From positions 36,894-100,893 of the forward strand of contig JAOSKI010000004.1 in NCBI GenBank assembly GCA_027493675.1: a DNA stretch of 64,000 nt, written 5' to 3'. The notes below the pieces were generated by a model. The model was not told the DNA's origin and ran no database searches. It was given only the letters and a program-made list of their open reading frames with translations. Source of the stretch: Microthrixaceae bacterium (GTDB taxonomy: Bacteria > Actinomycetota > Acidimicrobiia > Acidimicrobiales > Microtrichaceae). Made by a program: the position numbers and the translations under genes. Of this stretch, positions 13,937 to 24,353 are shown one piece after another (the stretch's first letter is position 1; the number at the start of each line of letters is the position of its first letter).

Positions 13937-15813
13937 TCACGTCGCCGGCGCAGGCGCGATGGCGCCGCCCGCCACAGCAGCCGCGGTGGCGACCCCGGCG
14001 CCGACGAACGCGCCGACCGGCATGTCGTCGTCGGTTCCGGATGCGGGCCCGGCGCGCCGCGCCGGCGCCGTCGTCGGAGCGCCCAATCCGGCACGCCGCA
14101 GGTCGAACGGCGCGGCGAGGCCGAGCTCCACGTTCAGCGACGTCGCGGCGCCCAGGTGTCCTACCGCCGCCGCCTGCTCACCGTTCGCGGAGAGCTCCCG
14201 GCTGATCGACGCCAACCCGAGCGGGGACAGGTCGTCGTAGTCGGCCACGATCGGCGCGGCGTGCTCAACCATCGTGGCGAAGATCGACATCGTCCCGTCG
14301 TCGTTGTCGACCAGCTCCACGATCGCGCGTGTTCGGGGAAGTCCACGTGGCTGGCGGTGGTGATCTGCCAGAACCCACCGGTGCGCCCAGAGCGGTCCGG
14401 CATCGGTCGGACCTCGTTGGTGTGGGTGTGACCGTTCACCCAGGCGACGAGGTTCGGCCAGCGATGCAGGAATGCCACGAGCTCCTCGCCCTCGATGCGA
14501 CGTTCGCCCGGGTGCGACGGGTCGGGAGGAGCACCCGTCATCGTCTCGCTCGTGAAGTGGCTGAAGAGCACCACGAGCTGGTCGTCGTTGCCCGAGCGCA
14601 CCTCGCCGCCGGAGGAGTCGAACGAGCGCGAGTGCACCGCCGACAGCGTCGCCTCAAGGAACCGGAGCTGGTCCTCACCGATGGACCCCGAGTTGTACCC
14701 ACCGGTGTCCATCGAGATGCCCACGACGCCCGGAGCGATCTCGAAGCGGTACGACAGCGGACGACCGTCGAGGTGATCCTCGGTGTAGCCGTGGCCGGCC
14801 GGGCTCGGCCGATGGGTGGACGCCAGGTGGGCGTGGACCCAGTCCTGGGTGGTGAGGCTGCGCCGCTGCGGGTCCGCGGTGACGCTTTGGTGGGGCATCG
14901 ATCCGTCCGCCACCCGCCGCCGAATCGCCGCGGTGTCGCCGATCGCCTCGGCGAGGAAGGTCACGGCGCTGACCCCGTGGGGCAGGTCGGTGATCTTGAA
15001 GTCGGCGACGAGCAGCTCGTCGAACGCGTCGGAACGAGGTACGTTCCCCTGGATCAGGCCGTCGTGGTTGCCGTAGGTGGAGTACCAGGCGATGTCGAGA
15101 CCAGGTGAGCGGTGCGGCGCGATCGCAGCGTCCAACAGGCCCGGGACGGTCGGGAAGCCCGCTGCGAGGTAGGTGTCGGCGATGCCGCCGTCGGGGTGCC
15201 AGTAGCGGGGGTCGCCCCATTCGGTGGCCTGGACGCCTTCGTAGCGGTGCTGGTCGCCGGAGTTCGCGGTCACCGTTCCACCGTCGAGCACGCCGATGAA
15301 CCAGTCGAGCTCGTTGTGCTGGCAGTTGTCGATGTTGTCGCCCGTGGACACGGCGCAGTCGAGCCGGCGTCCTGTGATCGGCGCACGCTGCAGATCGACG
15401 AGCCGCTGCACCATCGACGCCTGCACCTGGGTCGTCAAGGTCTCCTGTGGTCGGTAGGCGCCGGTGAAAGGCTCGCCCAAGCCGTCGAGGAACTCCACAC
15501 GCCCGGGGCTCTGCGCGTCGATCAGGTGGACGTCGGTCAGGTGGGCGAACGCGGCGACCGCTCGTCGTCGGGTATCACGCGCGGTATCCAGCTCACGCAG
15601 CTCGCTGCGCACCACCGTCGGCCACCCCGGCCCCTCCCGGAGCTTCACGTAGCCGGGACCGTTCGGGCGCACGACCGTCACCGACAGGGTCGTGCCCTCG
15701 ATCGAGCTCGCACGCCGCGCCGTCTCGTCGAGCGCGCGGGTGCGGGCCGCCGAAGTGGCCCACCACGCGCTGGCAGCGGTGCCGCCGAGGAACCGGCGAC
15801 GGGAGAGGTCCAT
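13937..15813 (-). CDS. Tat-exported metallophosphoesterase (actinobacterial PPA1498-like family)
   Basis: Starts at MDLSRRRFLGG, a twin-arginine signal (SRRRFLGG), so it should be exported folded. Calcineurin-like motifs are in order: HLTDVHLID, STGDNIDNC, STYGNHDGLIQG, VVLFSHFTSE and VNGHTHTNEV, supplying the metal-binding Asp/His/Asn residues. The C-terminal ~45 residues end in a hydrophobic, Ala/Gly-rich segment (VGAFVGAGVATAAAVAGGA) that may be a membrane tail. About 625 aa after closing one frameshift near 14,325. The substrate is unknown. Confidence 0.85.
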
Positions 15814-16149
15814 CGGCGTCACCCTACGCGCCGGGTGCCGAGCTCTGACGCCTCCACGCTTCGCCGCCATGGCTGTCGAGGCGGATCGGGATGCAACGGA
15901 TGCGCCGACCTTCGGGCGTCCGTGAGCGGAAGAAGGCGACGAGCTGCCCGTCCGGCCCGGTGGTGATGCTGGCGTGCCCGGATCCCCCGCTCCCAAGTTG
16001 GGAACGTGAAGAGGTCGGCCTCGGTCACGGTGGTGGCCGACGGGGCACCGAGAGCCAACCCGGCGCTCCTGGTGGTGAGGTCGGTATGCCCTGTCGAGCG
16101 GGCACGGCACGATCGACGCGGCTTGTGCCTGCGCGGATCCGGGCGGCGC

Positions 16150-17038
16150 TCAGCTCGTCGTGTCGCGATGCGACGAGATCGTCCCGCCGAGGCGGGTGGC
16201 GTCGCCGTAGGCCGCCCACTCCTCGGAGATGTCGCAGGTCGGCGCATGGCCGGGCCTGCGAGGTCTGCCTCCCGACGCGACGAGGGTGTCGTCGCGCCAC
16301 CACAGCAACGTCGCGGGCGCCGAATGGTCCACGATGATCGGCGGACCCTCACCGCCGACCCCCGACCCGGTCTGGAACGCGGTGGATCCGGCGGTTGACA
16401 GCACGAGCGGGCCCCATTGGGTCTGCGTCGAACGGTGCACGTGCCCGGCGACCACCCGGAGCACCTGAGGGTGCCGGGACAGCACGCTGCGCAACAGCTC
16501 CGCGCCCACCACGCCCTGGTAGTCGAACCACCAAGAACCGGTCGGGTAGGGGGTGTGGTGGGTGAGCACGACGGTGGGCGTGTCGGGCGCGGCGGCGAGG
16601 GTCGGTCGAGCCATTCGGCGCTGTCGGTCGTGATCTCACCGGACTCGAAACCACGGCGTGTGGAGTCGAGCGCCACCAGGCGCACGGGCCAGTCGTCGAC
16701 CACGTGGTGCAGCGGATCGGCGGGGTCGCGCGGCACCGGGGTGCCAGGTCGGGCTGGATGCGCGCGATCGTGTCGCGCAGCTGCCTGGGGTTGTCGTGGT
16801 TGCCGGGCACCGCGACGATCGGCGCGGGCGCCTCGGCGAGGCACTCGGCCAGCAGGCCGTACTCGGCCTCGGTCGCGTCGTTGACGAGATCGCCGGTGAG
16901 CAGGATCACATCGGGTCGCTTCGGGAGCTCCCGCAGCGTGCCCAGCGCCGCCGCGAACCGGGTGGGGGTGTCGACCAGCGAACGCAGGATCGACCCCTCG
17001 ACGCTGACATGTGGATCGGAGAGCTGCGCGATGAGCAT
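16150..17038 (-). CDS. Metallophosphoesterase, cyclic-nucleotide phosphodiesterase (CpdA/GpdQ)-like
   Basis: The motifs MLIAQLSDPHV, LLTGDLVND, VPGNHDNPRQ, VVLTHHTPYP and VVAGHVHRS follow the order of class III cyclic-nucleotide phosphodiesterases, with two metal sites. There is no signal peptide, so it is cytoplasmic. Frames break near 16,740 and 16,610. An alternative start is ATG 17,053 (MRHWG). Downstream, 15,824-16,150, a further frame reads HASITTGPDGQLVAFFRSRT and ends at 15,824; it could be a C-terminal extension of this gene or a remnant. The gene lies back to back with the Tat-exported relative on the same strand. Confidence 0.75.
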
Positions 17039-17219
17039 CCCCCAGTGTCGCATCGCAGAAGGCGGCGTTCCGGCACCGTGTCGGGCAGCGCCGATGACCG
17101 GCCGCGCAGCAGAGCCGCATCGAAGGGTGGCCACCCGTACCGCGACCGCCGCCGGGACCCATGCCGTTGAAGCCACCGGGACCCGATGAACCGATCGGCC
17201 GAGCGTCTGTCGAACCCGG

Positions 17220-18009
17220 TCAGCTCTCCGGAGCGACGGCCCGGGCATTCAGCCACTCCCGCCATGCCGGCTCGGTCGCGGTCGCAGCGGCCGTGCCCGC
17301 GTCGCCGTACAGGTACGACCAGACCGACACGGCGACCACGTCGCCGTCGCCTTCGACGGCGACGAACGCAGTTCCGGGCGCGGGTTCGTCGAGCAGCAGC
17401 GTCACCCGCCACGACTCGGAGGCCACGACCGTGCCGGCCAGAAGGAGCGTCACCCGAGGTCCGGATTCGCTCGCCGACCGCCGGCTCCTCTGGGATGCCG
17501 AGCTCCGTGGCGAGCGTCGCCCAGGCTGCTGTCCTCGGGCCGGCCCACATCGCCATCGGGAGCACGGGCGTCGCGGTGAGGCCACCGAAGTGCTCCATGT
17601 GTAGCTGCAGGTTGGACAGGAACAGTCGCCAGCCTTCGACCATGCCGTCGTACTGGTCGTCCCAGCCCTCACCGGACCCGAACCCCGAGTTGACCAGACC
17701 CACGGTGCACGTCCCGTCGTCGTGGGCCTCGACACGCCACTCGAAGACCAGACCTCCTGCGTCCTCGCCACCGTCGAACACGATGCGCCGCGGTGGCTCC
17801 CATACGGCGACCCGGCCCGGGACCTGCATCTCGGGGCCCGGACCGAACGACGCCGAGGCGGCTCCTCCTTCACGCTCCTCGACGGTGTGGGGCACGTACC
17901 ACGACGTGATGCCGGGCCCGGTCGCGATCGCCTCCCACACCTCCTCGGGAGTACCGACGACCTCGACCTCGAGCTCGATCGACCGCGGGGTGTCGTCTGT
18001 CTCGCTCAT
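17220..18009 (-). CDS. SRPBCC (AHSA1/START-like) domain protein
   Basis: The first 130 residues match the AHSA1-type hydrophobic-pocket fold: IELEVEVVGTPEEVWEAIATGPGITSWYVPH, then GRVAVWEPPRRIVFDGGE and GMVEGWRLFLSNLQLHMEH. A second part after a frameshift near 17,450 (VTLLLAGTVVASESWRVTLLLDEPAPGT) adds a beta-rich tail; total about 263 aa. Ligand unknown. It is divergently oriented from the HD-GYP/LuxR regulator with 59 nt between the two starts, so a shared control region is likely. Confidence 0.82.
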
Positions 18010-18068
18010 CTTGGGACCTCCTGGATGGCCGCCGACCTACCGATCGTAGGCAGGCGTACGGTTGTCGG

Positions 18069-19515
18069 GTGCCTCGTTCGACGTGTGAGGACGACTCCGG
18101 GGTCTGTGCGGCGGACCTGTTGACAGCGCTGTGCCTGATCAGCGATCTCGGCATGGGGCGGCCCATGGATCACGCGCTGCACCGCAGCGTCGTGGCGGTG
18201 GGACTCGCGGAGTTGCTCGGGCTCGATTCGGAGACCCGCGCGCTCGCCTTCTGTGCCGGTCCGATCGCCTGGATCTCCGACCCACTCCACGACCGGGGTC
18301 GCCACGGAGGCCATGTAGTCGAGGCCGAGGGTTCCCACTGTCCCTGCTGTGTCGCCACCGATGCGCTGTCGGTGGGTCTCGGACTGCCGGAGTCGGTTGT
18401 CGAGACCGTCGAGCACGCCGCTGAGAGATGGGACGGGCGCGGCGGAGGTGGAGTGGGAGGTGAACGGATACCGGTCGCGGCGCGTCTGGTCGGCATCGCC
18501 GGCGTCGTCGAGGCGTTCCACAGGCGCAGTGGGCCCGAATCGGCGAGGGCGGCGGTCGCATCGTTGAGAGGAACCCGCTTCGATCCCGAGATCGTCGACG
18601 TGTTCTGCGAGCATTCGGAGCACGTGTGCGCGGGGCTCGGTTCACCTGCGGCATGGGACGAGGTGATCTCCTCCGAGCCGGTTCTGCACAGGCGGTTCAC
18701 GTCGTCGCAGCTCGACACGGCGCTCGGAGCGATGGGTGACTTCGCCGACTCCGGATCCCTGTGCACAGTCGGGCATTCCCGAGTCGTGGCCGAGCTCGTC
18801 GCGCACTGCGCCGCGACGCTCGGCCTGCATGATCCCGAGGCGACCGTCGCGCGGAGAGCGGCGCACGTCCACGATCTGGGTCAGCTCGGCCTGCCGGGTC
18901 CGATCTGGGAATCAGGACGAGCGTTGACGGTGTCCTCGCGGGAGCGTGTGAGGCTGCACCCCTACCTGACCGAGCGCGCGCTGTCCTCGGTGGACGGCCT
19001 CGTTCCGGTGGCGGTCGTCGCCCACCAGCACCATGAACGGCTCGACGGCTCGGGCTACCCGGTGGGGCGTCCACGGCGACGCCCTCGGGCACGGTGCACG
19101 CCTGGTTGCGGCCGCCGACTACTACCGGACCAAGACCGAACCCCGGCCCCACAGGGATGCCCTGGCGCCGCGCGACGCTGCGAAGTCCGCCCGCGACGAG
19201 GTCCGTCTCGGTCACCTCGACGGCGACGCAGTAGAGGCCGTCCTGGTCGCCTCGGGGCACGCCTCCGGGCACAGGGTCCGACGGCGAAGGCGTGCCGTCG
19301 CGGAGCTCACCTCACGCGAGGCGGAGGTGCTGGGTCTGGTTGCCCAGGGCCTGTCCAACAAGCAGGTCGCGGTTCGGCTCGGGATCTCCCCCAAGACCGT
19401 CGGCAACCACGTCGAGCACATCTACACCAAGCTCGAGGTGAACAACCGCACACTCGCGAGCGTGCGTGCGACCCACGACGGCCTCGTGGACCCCGGCCGG
19501 CAGGTTCGGACCTGA
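18069..19515 (+). CDS. HD-GYP phosphohydrolase domain fused to a LuxR-type DNA-binding domain
   Basis: HD motif AAHVHDLGQLGLPG and the GYP signature HQHHERLDGSGYP are both present near residues 255-330. Known HD-GYP domains hydrolyse cyclic-di-GMP or related nucleotides at a metal site. After a frameshift near 19,070 the C-terminus carries a LuxR helix-turn-helix (LTSREAEVLGLVAQGLSNKQVAVRLGISPKTVGNHV). About 480 aa, starting with GTG. The architecture suggests a one-component regulator whose DNA binding is linked to a signalling nucleotide; that link is inference. Confidence 0.85.
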
Positions 19516-19572
19516 GCGGATCGGCCCTCGTAGAGCCCGCGGTAGAGCCCGCGGGGTCCACCGCGGGCTGGG

Positions 19573-19947
19573 TCAGCGCTGAGGCTTCGCGTAGTCGGCG
19601 CCCTCCTTGCCGAAGTCGTAGGCGACGCACGGTTCGCTGCTCGTGACCCAGGCGTCGTGTCCGGGATCGATGACCGAGAAGTCGCCGGGGATCAGGTCGA
19701 GCTCGGATCCGTCGTCCATGCGAACGTGCATCGATCCTCTGGCGATGAAGATCCTGTGGGGGAACTCGCAGCTCTCGGTACCTGCGATCGGACGGACCGA
19801 GTCGAACCAGCGCCATCCCGGTTCGAATGTCGTCCTGACGAACTGCACTTCGCCGACGGTCACGATGTCGACGTGGCCGAGCGGGACCTCGCGGACCTCG
19901 TCGGGTTGTTCGATCGACTTCTTCGCGATCCTGGTCTTCGTAGCCAT
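19573..19947 (-). CDS. Cupin-fold protein
   Basis: An intact 124-aa protein with a single small beta-barrel: FPHRIFIARGSMHVRMDDGSELDLIPGDFSVIDPGHDAWV. It has the usual Gly/Pro turns and a His (PGHDAW), though the first cupin motif has only one clear His (PHRI). It has no signal peptide. Usual cupin roles range from enzyme to ligand sensor; the specific job is unknown. Confidence 0.82.
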   Translation of the reverse strand: MATKTRIAKKSIEQPDEVREVPLGHVDIVTVGEVQFVRTTFEPGWRWFDSVRPIAGTESCEFPHRIFIARGSMHVRMDDGSELDLIPGDFSVIDPGHDAWVTSSEPCVAYDFGKEGADYAKPQR

Positions 19948-20218
19948 ACCTACCTCCTCGGTTCTCCGACGGGGCTCGTGACCCCACGAGCCCCGTCGAC
20001 CGCCGGGCTCTTCCTACGGTCGACCTTCGCCCACCATTGTCGGAGGACCCGGCACGTCGCACATGAGGCGTTCACCCCATCATCTGGAAACCGACGCCGT
20101 TGCGAGGGGTGCGATCGACCGCCGACGCCTGACTGCCTGGCTGCCTGCCTCCCGAGCAGGCATGGCGGCCCGGGCGCGCTGCCTTGACGACGCGACGTCG
20201 GTATGATGCCGACATGCA

Positions 20219-20231
20219 GTCGATATATCGA
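20219..20231 (+). promoter_or_regulatory. Palindrome before the ABC permease gene
   Basis: tcgatatatcga is a perfect 12-bp palindrome about 11 nt upstream of the GTG at 20,242 and touching the Shine-Dalgarno-like gaggagg. A second partial inverted repeat (gtcggtatgatgccgac) lies just upstream. Either could be an operator for the TetR regulator at the end of this operon; this is inference. Confidence 0.4.
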
Positions 20232-20241
20232 GGAGGGCGCG

Positions 20242-21328
20242 GTGTTCGTCGCAGTCCGTGATCTACGTCGAGGGTTTCGCAGGTTCATGCTGCTGGGCGC
20301 AGTCGTCGCCTTGGTGGCGCTGCTGTCGACGGTGCTGTCGGGGCTGGCGACCGGCCTGGTCACCGATGGGATCTCGGGCCTGAGGGCGCTGCCCGCTGAG
20401 AGGCTCGCCTTCGAGCAGGGAGCGAAGGCGACCTTCAGCCGGTCGACCCTCGATGAGGGCGATCTCAGGGCGTTCTCGTCGCTCGACGGTGTGGAGGCGA
20501 CCCCGCTCGGTGCCAGCTTCGTCAACGCGGCATCCACCGACGGCGGTCCGAGCCTGGACCTGGCGCTTTCGGCGTGACCGCCGACAGCTTCCTGGTCACC
20601 CGCGATGATGCGCGCGCGGCCCTGTCGGGCGAGCCGGGCGTTGTGCTGGCCAGCGAGCTCGAGAGCGAGGGAGTGAAGGTCGGCGACCGCTACCGACTCG
20701 GAGGATCCGATGTGGAGCTGCCGGTGTTGGGCTTCACGTTCGCGGGGACCTACGGGCATGCCCCGATCGCCTTCGTGTCCCTGGAGACCTGGCAGCGGAT
20801 CCAGTACGGCGGGCAGCCCGACGGCCGCTTCTCGGCGGTGGCGCTGCGCGGCGACGCGAAGGCCATCGAGCAGGCCGGCTCGGGGCGGGACTCGACGTCC
20901 TCACCAAGTCCGAGGCCTACGAGGGGTCGCCGGGATACACCGCTGAGACCACGACGATGACCCTGATCCGCGGGTTCCTGCTGGTGATCTCGGCGCTCGT
21001 GGTCGGCGCGTTCTTCACGGTGCTGATCGTGCAGCGCACCCGCCAGATCGGACTCCTGAAGGCGATGGGTGCCACCAACGGCTACATAGCCCGTGACAGC
21101 GTCGGACAGATGACCGTCCTCGTCGCAGCGGCAACCGCGGTCGGTGTCACCATCGGGGTCGGAGTCGTCGCGGTTCTCAGTGGTGGTGACGCACCTGTCG
21201 AGCTCGCGCCCGGCTCGGTCGCCACGGTCGCGGTGGCGCTCGTCGTCAGCGGCGTCCTGGGGAGCCTCGCCGCACTCCGTCGGATCACCCAGGTCGAACC
21301 CGCCATCGCCCTCGGAGTCGAACCATGA
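20242..21328 (+). CDS. ABC transporter permease, FtsX/MacB type
   Basis: The N-terminus has one membrane helix (FMLLGAVVALVALLSTVLSGL), then a ~200-aa extracytoplasmic domain. Three C-terminal helices include the FtsX-like core (RGFLLVISALVVGAFFTVLIVQRTRQIGLLKAMGAT). This four-helix layout is that of MacB/LolCE-type permeases acting in export or mechanotransmission. GTG start with gaggagg upstream; frames break near 20,575 and 20,880. It overlaps the ATPase gene by 4 nt (ATGA). Confidence 0.85.
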
Positions 21329-22017
21329 CCACCACCGCCCCGCTCGTGTGCCGGGAGATCGTCGTGACGTACCCCGACGGACCGGACCGGCGCACCATCC
21401 TGGACAACCTCGATCTCGAGGTCGCTGCCGGAGAGATCGTCACGATCGCCGGTGACTCCGGCTCCGGGAAGTCCACACTGTTGACCGTCGCCGGGCTCCT
21501 GCGTCGCAGCGACAGCGGAGAGGTCACGATCGCAGGGGACGCGACCTCCGGCCTCTCCGAACGGCGCCGCACAGGACTGCGTCGCGACCACATCGCCTTC
21601 ATCTACCAGTCCGCCAACCTGCTGCCGACGCTGACAGCGATCGAACAACTCCAACTCGTCGGCCACATCCGAGGCCACCGACCATCGACGACCCGCGCCC
21701 TCGCCGGTTCGCTGCTCGACGACCTCGGCCTCGGCGACCGTGCCCACCAACTCCCGGCACAGCTCTCCGGTGGTGAACGCCAGCGCGTCGGCATCGCTCG
21801 GGCCCTCATCGCGGAGCCGACGGTGCTCATCGCCGACGAGCCGACCGCCTCGCTCGACCCCGCCCGGGCCGACAGCGTCGCCGCCATCCTCGCCGACGCC
21901 GCCCACGAACGTGGGATAGCCACCCTCGTCGTCGCCCACGACGACGCAGGCCGCCGCCGGGCCGACCGGCGTCTGCGCCTCCACGACGGCAACCTCTTGG
22001 AGGAGCCGTCCACGTAG
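21325..22017 (+). CDS. ABC transporter ATP-binding protein (MacB/LolD-like)
   Basis: An intact 230-aa nucleotide-binding domain. It shows Walker A GDSGSGKST near residue 45, Q-loop IAFIYQSANLLP, signature LSGGERQRVGIARAL, Walker B VLIADEPTASLD and the H-loop VVAHDD. Its length and the [FY]Q-x-[FYSA]-x-LLPxLTAxE block are typical of the LolD/MacB ATPase family that pairs with FtsX-like permeases. It is translationally coupled to the upstream permease. Confidence 0.93.
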   Translation: MTTTAPLVCREIVVTYPDGPDRRTILDNLDLEVAAGEIVTIAGDSGSGKSTLLTVAGLLRRSDSGEVTIAGDATSGLSERRRTGLRRDHIAFIYQSANLLPTLTAIEQLQLVGHIRGHRPSTTRALAGSLLDDLGLGDRAHQLPAQLSGGERQRVGIARALIAEPTVLIADEPTASLDPARADSVAAILADAAHERGIATLVVAHDDAGRRRADRRLRLHDGNLLEEPST

Positions 22018-22046
22018 GCGTGGGCTCGACGTGGAACGCTGAGACC

Positions 22047-22639
22047 GTGCCCCGCATCAACGCCGACAACATCGCCGAACACGTGGCCCGGCAACGCGCC
22101 GCCGTCCTCGATGCCGCCGTGGGGCTCTTCACCACCCGTGGCTATGGCGAGGTCAGCCTCGCGGACATCGGGCAGAGGTAGGCCTCGCTAGGAACTCCCT
22201 GTACCGCTACGTCCCCGACAAGCTTCACCTGCTGGTCGAGTGGTACCGGGCAGCCGTGCCGCGCACCATCGGCGAATGGAGCGACGCAGTCGCCGGTGAC
22301 GACCCACCGCCAGAACGGATCAAGCGGTGGGCACGCAGCTATCTCGGTTGGGCCGCGAGTCCCGAGCACCAACTCGTCGCACCGTTAATCGAGAGCCTCG
22401 GAGCGCTCGACGACGTCACCCGCACCGAGGTCACCGAACTCCACCGCTCCATGATGGACGTGGTTGCCGGTGTCGTCGCGGAGGCGGACATCCCAGAAGA
22501 TCAGGTCCAGGGCACCGTCGACCTCCTCGCAGGGCTCGTCCTCGGTGTCGCTCGAGCCGAGGCTCGGGGTGGCCGTGCCGACGCGGCTGTTCGTCGTCGA
22601 CTCGACGCTGCGATAGAGGCGGTTCTCGCTGCCCCCTGA
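22047..22639 (+). CDS. TetR-family transcriptional regulator
   Basis: The N-terminal helix-turn-helix is recognisable: RQRAAVLDAAVGLFTTRGYGEVSLADIG, then after a one-base frame break near 22,175 LARNSLYRYVPDKLHLLVEWY. The ligand domain (~130 aa) is helical. It starts with GTG 30 nt after the ABC ATPase stop, so it is probably co-transcribed with the transporter and controls it, a common drug-exporter arrangement. The ligand is unknown. Confidence 0.82.
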
Positions 22640-23016
22640 GCGACACCCTCGGCGTCGATGACATCGATTTCTCCCGATGCTTCCACCAGGTGCTCGGCTG
22701 GGCCGGCGGAGTCCCCCGACGGGACTGCGACGTCGGCCGGGTTACGCGGGCGGTTGCGGGCCTCGATCGCCGACCCCGCTGTCACGGGCGAAGTGCTCGA
22801 TGCGCACGAGCATCGCGGCAGACGGCACGACCTTGCCGGTGGCATAGGTGCTCAGGCGCGACGCGCTGGTGCCGATGTTTCGTGCGAACTCGGCGTTGGT
22901 CAGACCGGATCGTTCGATCGAACGACGTACGCGGGTGGCGACATCGCCCCGTTCGGCCTGTTCGGCGTGGTGGCGAGGGCTTCGACCGCTCGCAGCGTCG
23001 GAGAGATGCGACCCAT
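22640..23016 (-). CDS. XRE-family DNA-binding protein (frame-broken)
   Basis: The helix-turn-helix reads VRRSIERSGLTNAEFARNIGTSASRLSTYATGKVVPSAAML, a typical Cro/C1-type fold. The N-terminus is probably MGRISPTLRAVEALATTP from ATG 23,016, joined by a frameshift near 22,960. After another near 22,785 it continues IEARNRPRNPADVAVPSGD ... ASGEIDVIDAEGVAQG. The stop is unclear because the frame reads on antisense to the TetR gene. The tail may be a partner-binding segment; no cognate toxin is obvious next door. Confidence 0.55.
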
Positions 23017-23075
23017 GCGAATTATCATGACCGATAATCCGAGCCGAGCGGCGACGTGGCGCAGGTGGATGTCGG

Positions 23076-23513
23076 TCAGGTCCCGCTGTAGGCGGTGGTC
23101 CGCTTCGTAGTCGGACCGTTGCGCATCCTCTCGTTGAGTTGCGAACCGGCCGCAACGACGGTCCCCATCGTGGCCAGCGCCACCATCGAGATGGCGACGC
23201 GCCACTGTGGTGGCCGATGCCGGTACAGCACCCGGTGACTCACCGTCCAGGATCGGCGGAACGTGGCGGTCCCCATCGTGCGTGTCGTCGCGCTGCCCGC
23301 CGCCCGGGCGGTGATTCGAGCGAGCCGACGTCGCCAACCGACGTGGTGGCGCACGGCGAGAGACACCGTGGTCCCCGCGAGCCGGGCGAAGCGAGGTGAG
23401 CCCGGAAGGGCCGAGACCGCCCGGATGTAGCGGCCCTCGTCGGTCAGCACCACCCGGGCCCAGGCGGTTCCGGCGAGGAGCATCACAGCGGCTCCAATCA
23501 CGATCAGTGACAT
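23076..23513 (-). CDS. Small membrane protein of unknown function
   Basis: Starts MSLIVIGAAVMLLAGTAWARVVL, an N-terminal membrane helix, then a very basic central region (RHHVGWRRRLARITARAAG) and a second hydrophobic stretch (WRVAISMVALATMGTVVAAG). The ORF extends further upstream, but this ATG puts the hydrophobic helix at the N-terminus. No family recognised. Confidence 0.5.
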   Translation of the reverse strand: MSLIVIGAAVMLLAGTAWARVVLTDEGRYIRAVSALPGSPRFARLAGTTVSLAVRHHVGWRRRLARITARAAGSATTRTMGTATFRRSWTVSHRVLYRHRPPQWRVAISMVALATMGTVVAAGSQLNERMRNGPTTKRTTAYSGT

Positions 23514-23728
23514 CTCCGACACGCTACGCGCGGCGTGGGTGATGGTGCCACAAGTAGCTCCGAGGACGGGGAATCCGCTGAGACTGGTCGCACACACGGC
23601 CAAGGGTCATCGCGTCAGACCGGTTCTCGCTGTGCTCGTAGGGCGTCACGGCGATGCCGTCGCCATCAGGGATGACGCGACCCCCCCGGCTGATGGCGCG
23701 ATGGCGGTGTCGGTCGCGGGGCTCGAAC

Positions 23729-24353
23729 CTAAGCGGACTGCGGTGTCGCAGTTGCGACGAGGCGGGCGAGGCTGCCCGATGTCAAGGTTCGGAGCCGTGT
23801 CGAGGGGATCGACTCGAGCCAGTGCTGGAGCTCGCCTGGATCGAAATCGTCAGGGAGCTCGAGTTCCGGCAAGGTCACCTGCCCGTTGCGCGTCGCCAGC
23901 AGATAGACGGTGTCGAAGAGTGCCTTGGCCGGTGTGGCGACTCCCGCTCGGATGCCGTCTCCACCGGTGAAGCCACCGAACACGTCGGGGTGGAGTTGGT
24001 GGATCTCGAAGCGGCCCACGGCGCTCTCGTAGGTTCTGGGCCGACCGAGTGATACGGCGAAGGTGGCGCGGGGGATCTGTTCGATCATGGCGTGCCGCGA
24101 CAGGGCGCTCCATCCGGAGATGTAGCTGGGGTAGGGGTTCGTGAGCGCCGGCAGCACCACGGAGGGGCTCGGCGCGTCGGTTCCGACGTGCCAGAGTCCG
24201 TGGCGGACCTTGGTGATCAGCCCGACGTCGGCAAGACGCGAGCATCTTCGACGCCACGGGGAGTGAAGACCGCCAGGCCGCTGCTGCCTCGTGTGTCGTC
24301 ACGACAGGGCGACCGACCTTCAGCAGTCGGACGTAGCGGTCGGTCGCGCTCAT
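23729..24353 (-). CDS. AbiEi-like antitoxin (type IV TA)
   Basis: The N-terminal winged-helix part reads MSATDRYVRLLKVGRPVVTTHEAAAAW, then after a frame break near 24,240 the C-terminal half runs PSPSVVLPALTNPYPSYISGWSALSRHAMIEQIPRATFAVSL to VATPAKALFDTVYLLATR. This is the domain order of AbiEi/AbiEi_4 antitoxins, which bind DNA and counter the nucleotidyltransferase toxin. Its ATG overlaps the stop of the upstream AbiEii-like gene (ATGA), so the two are translationally coupled. The order is toxin first, the reverse of canonical abiEi-abiEii. Confidence 0.75.
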
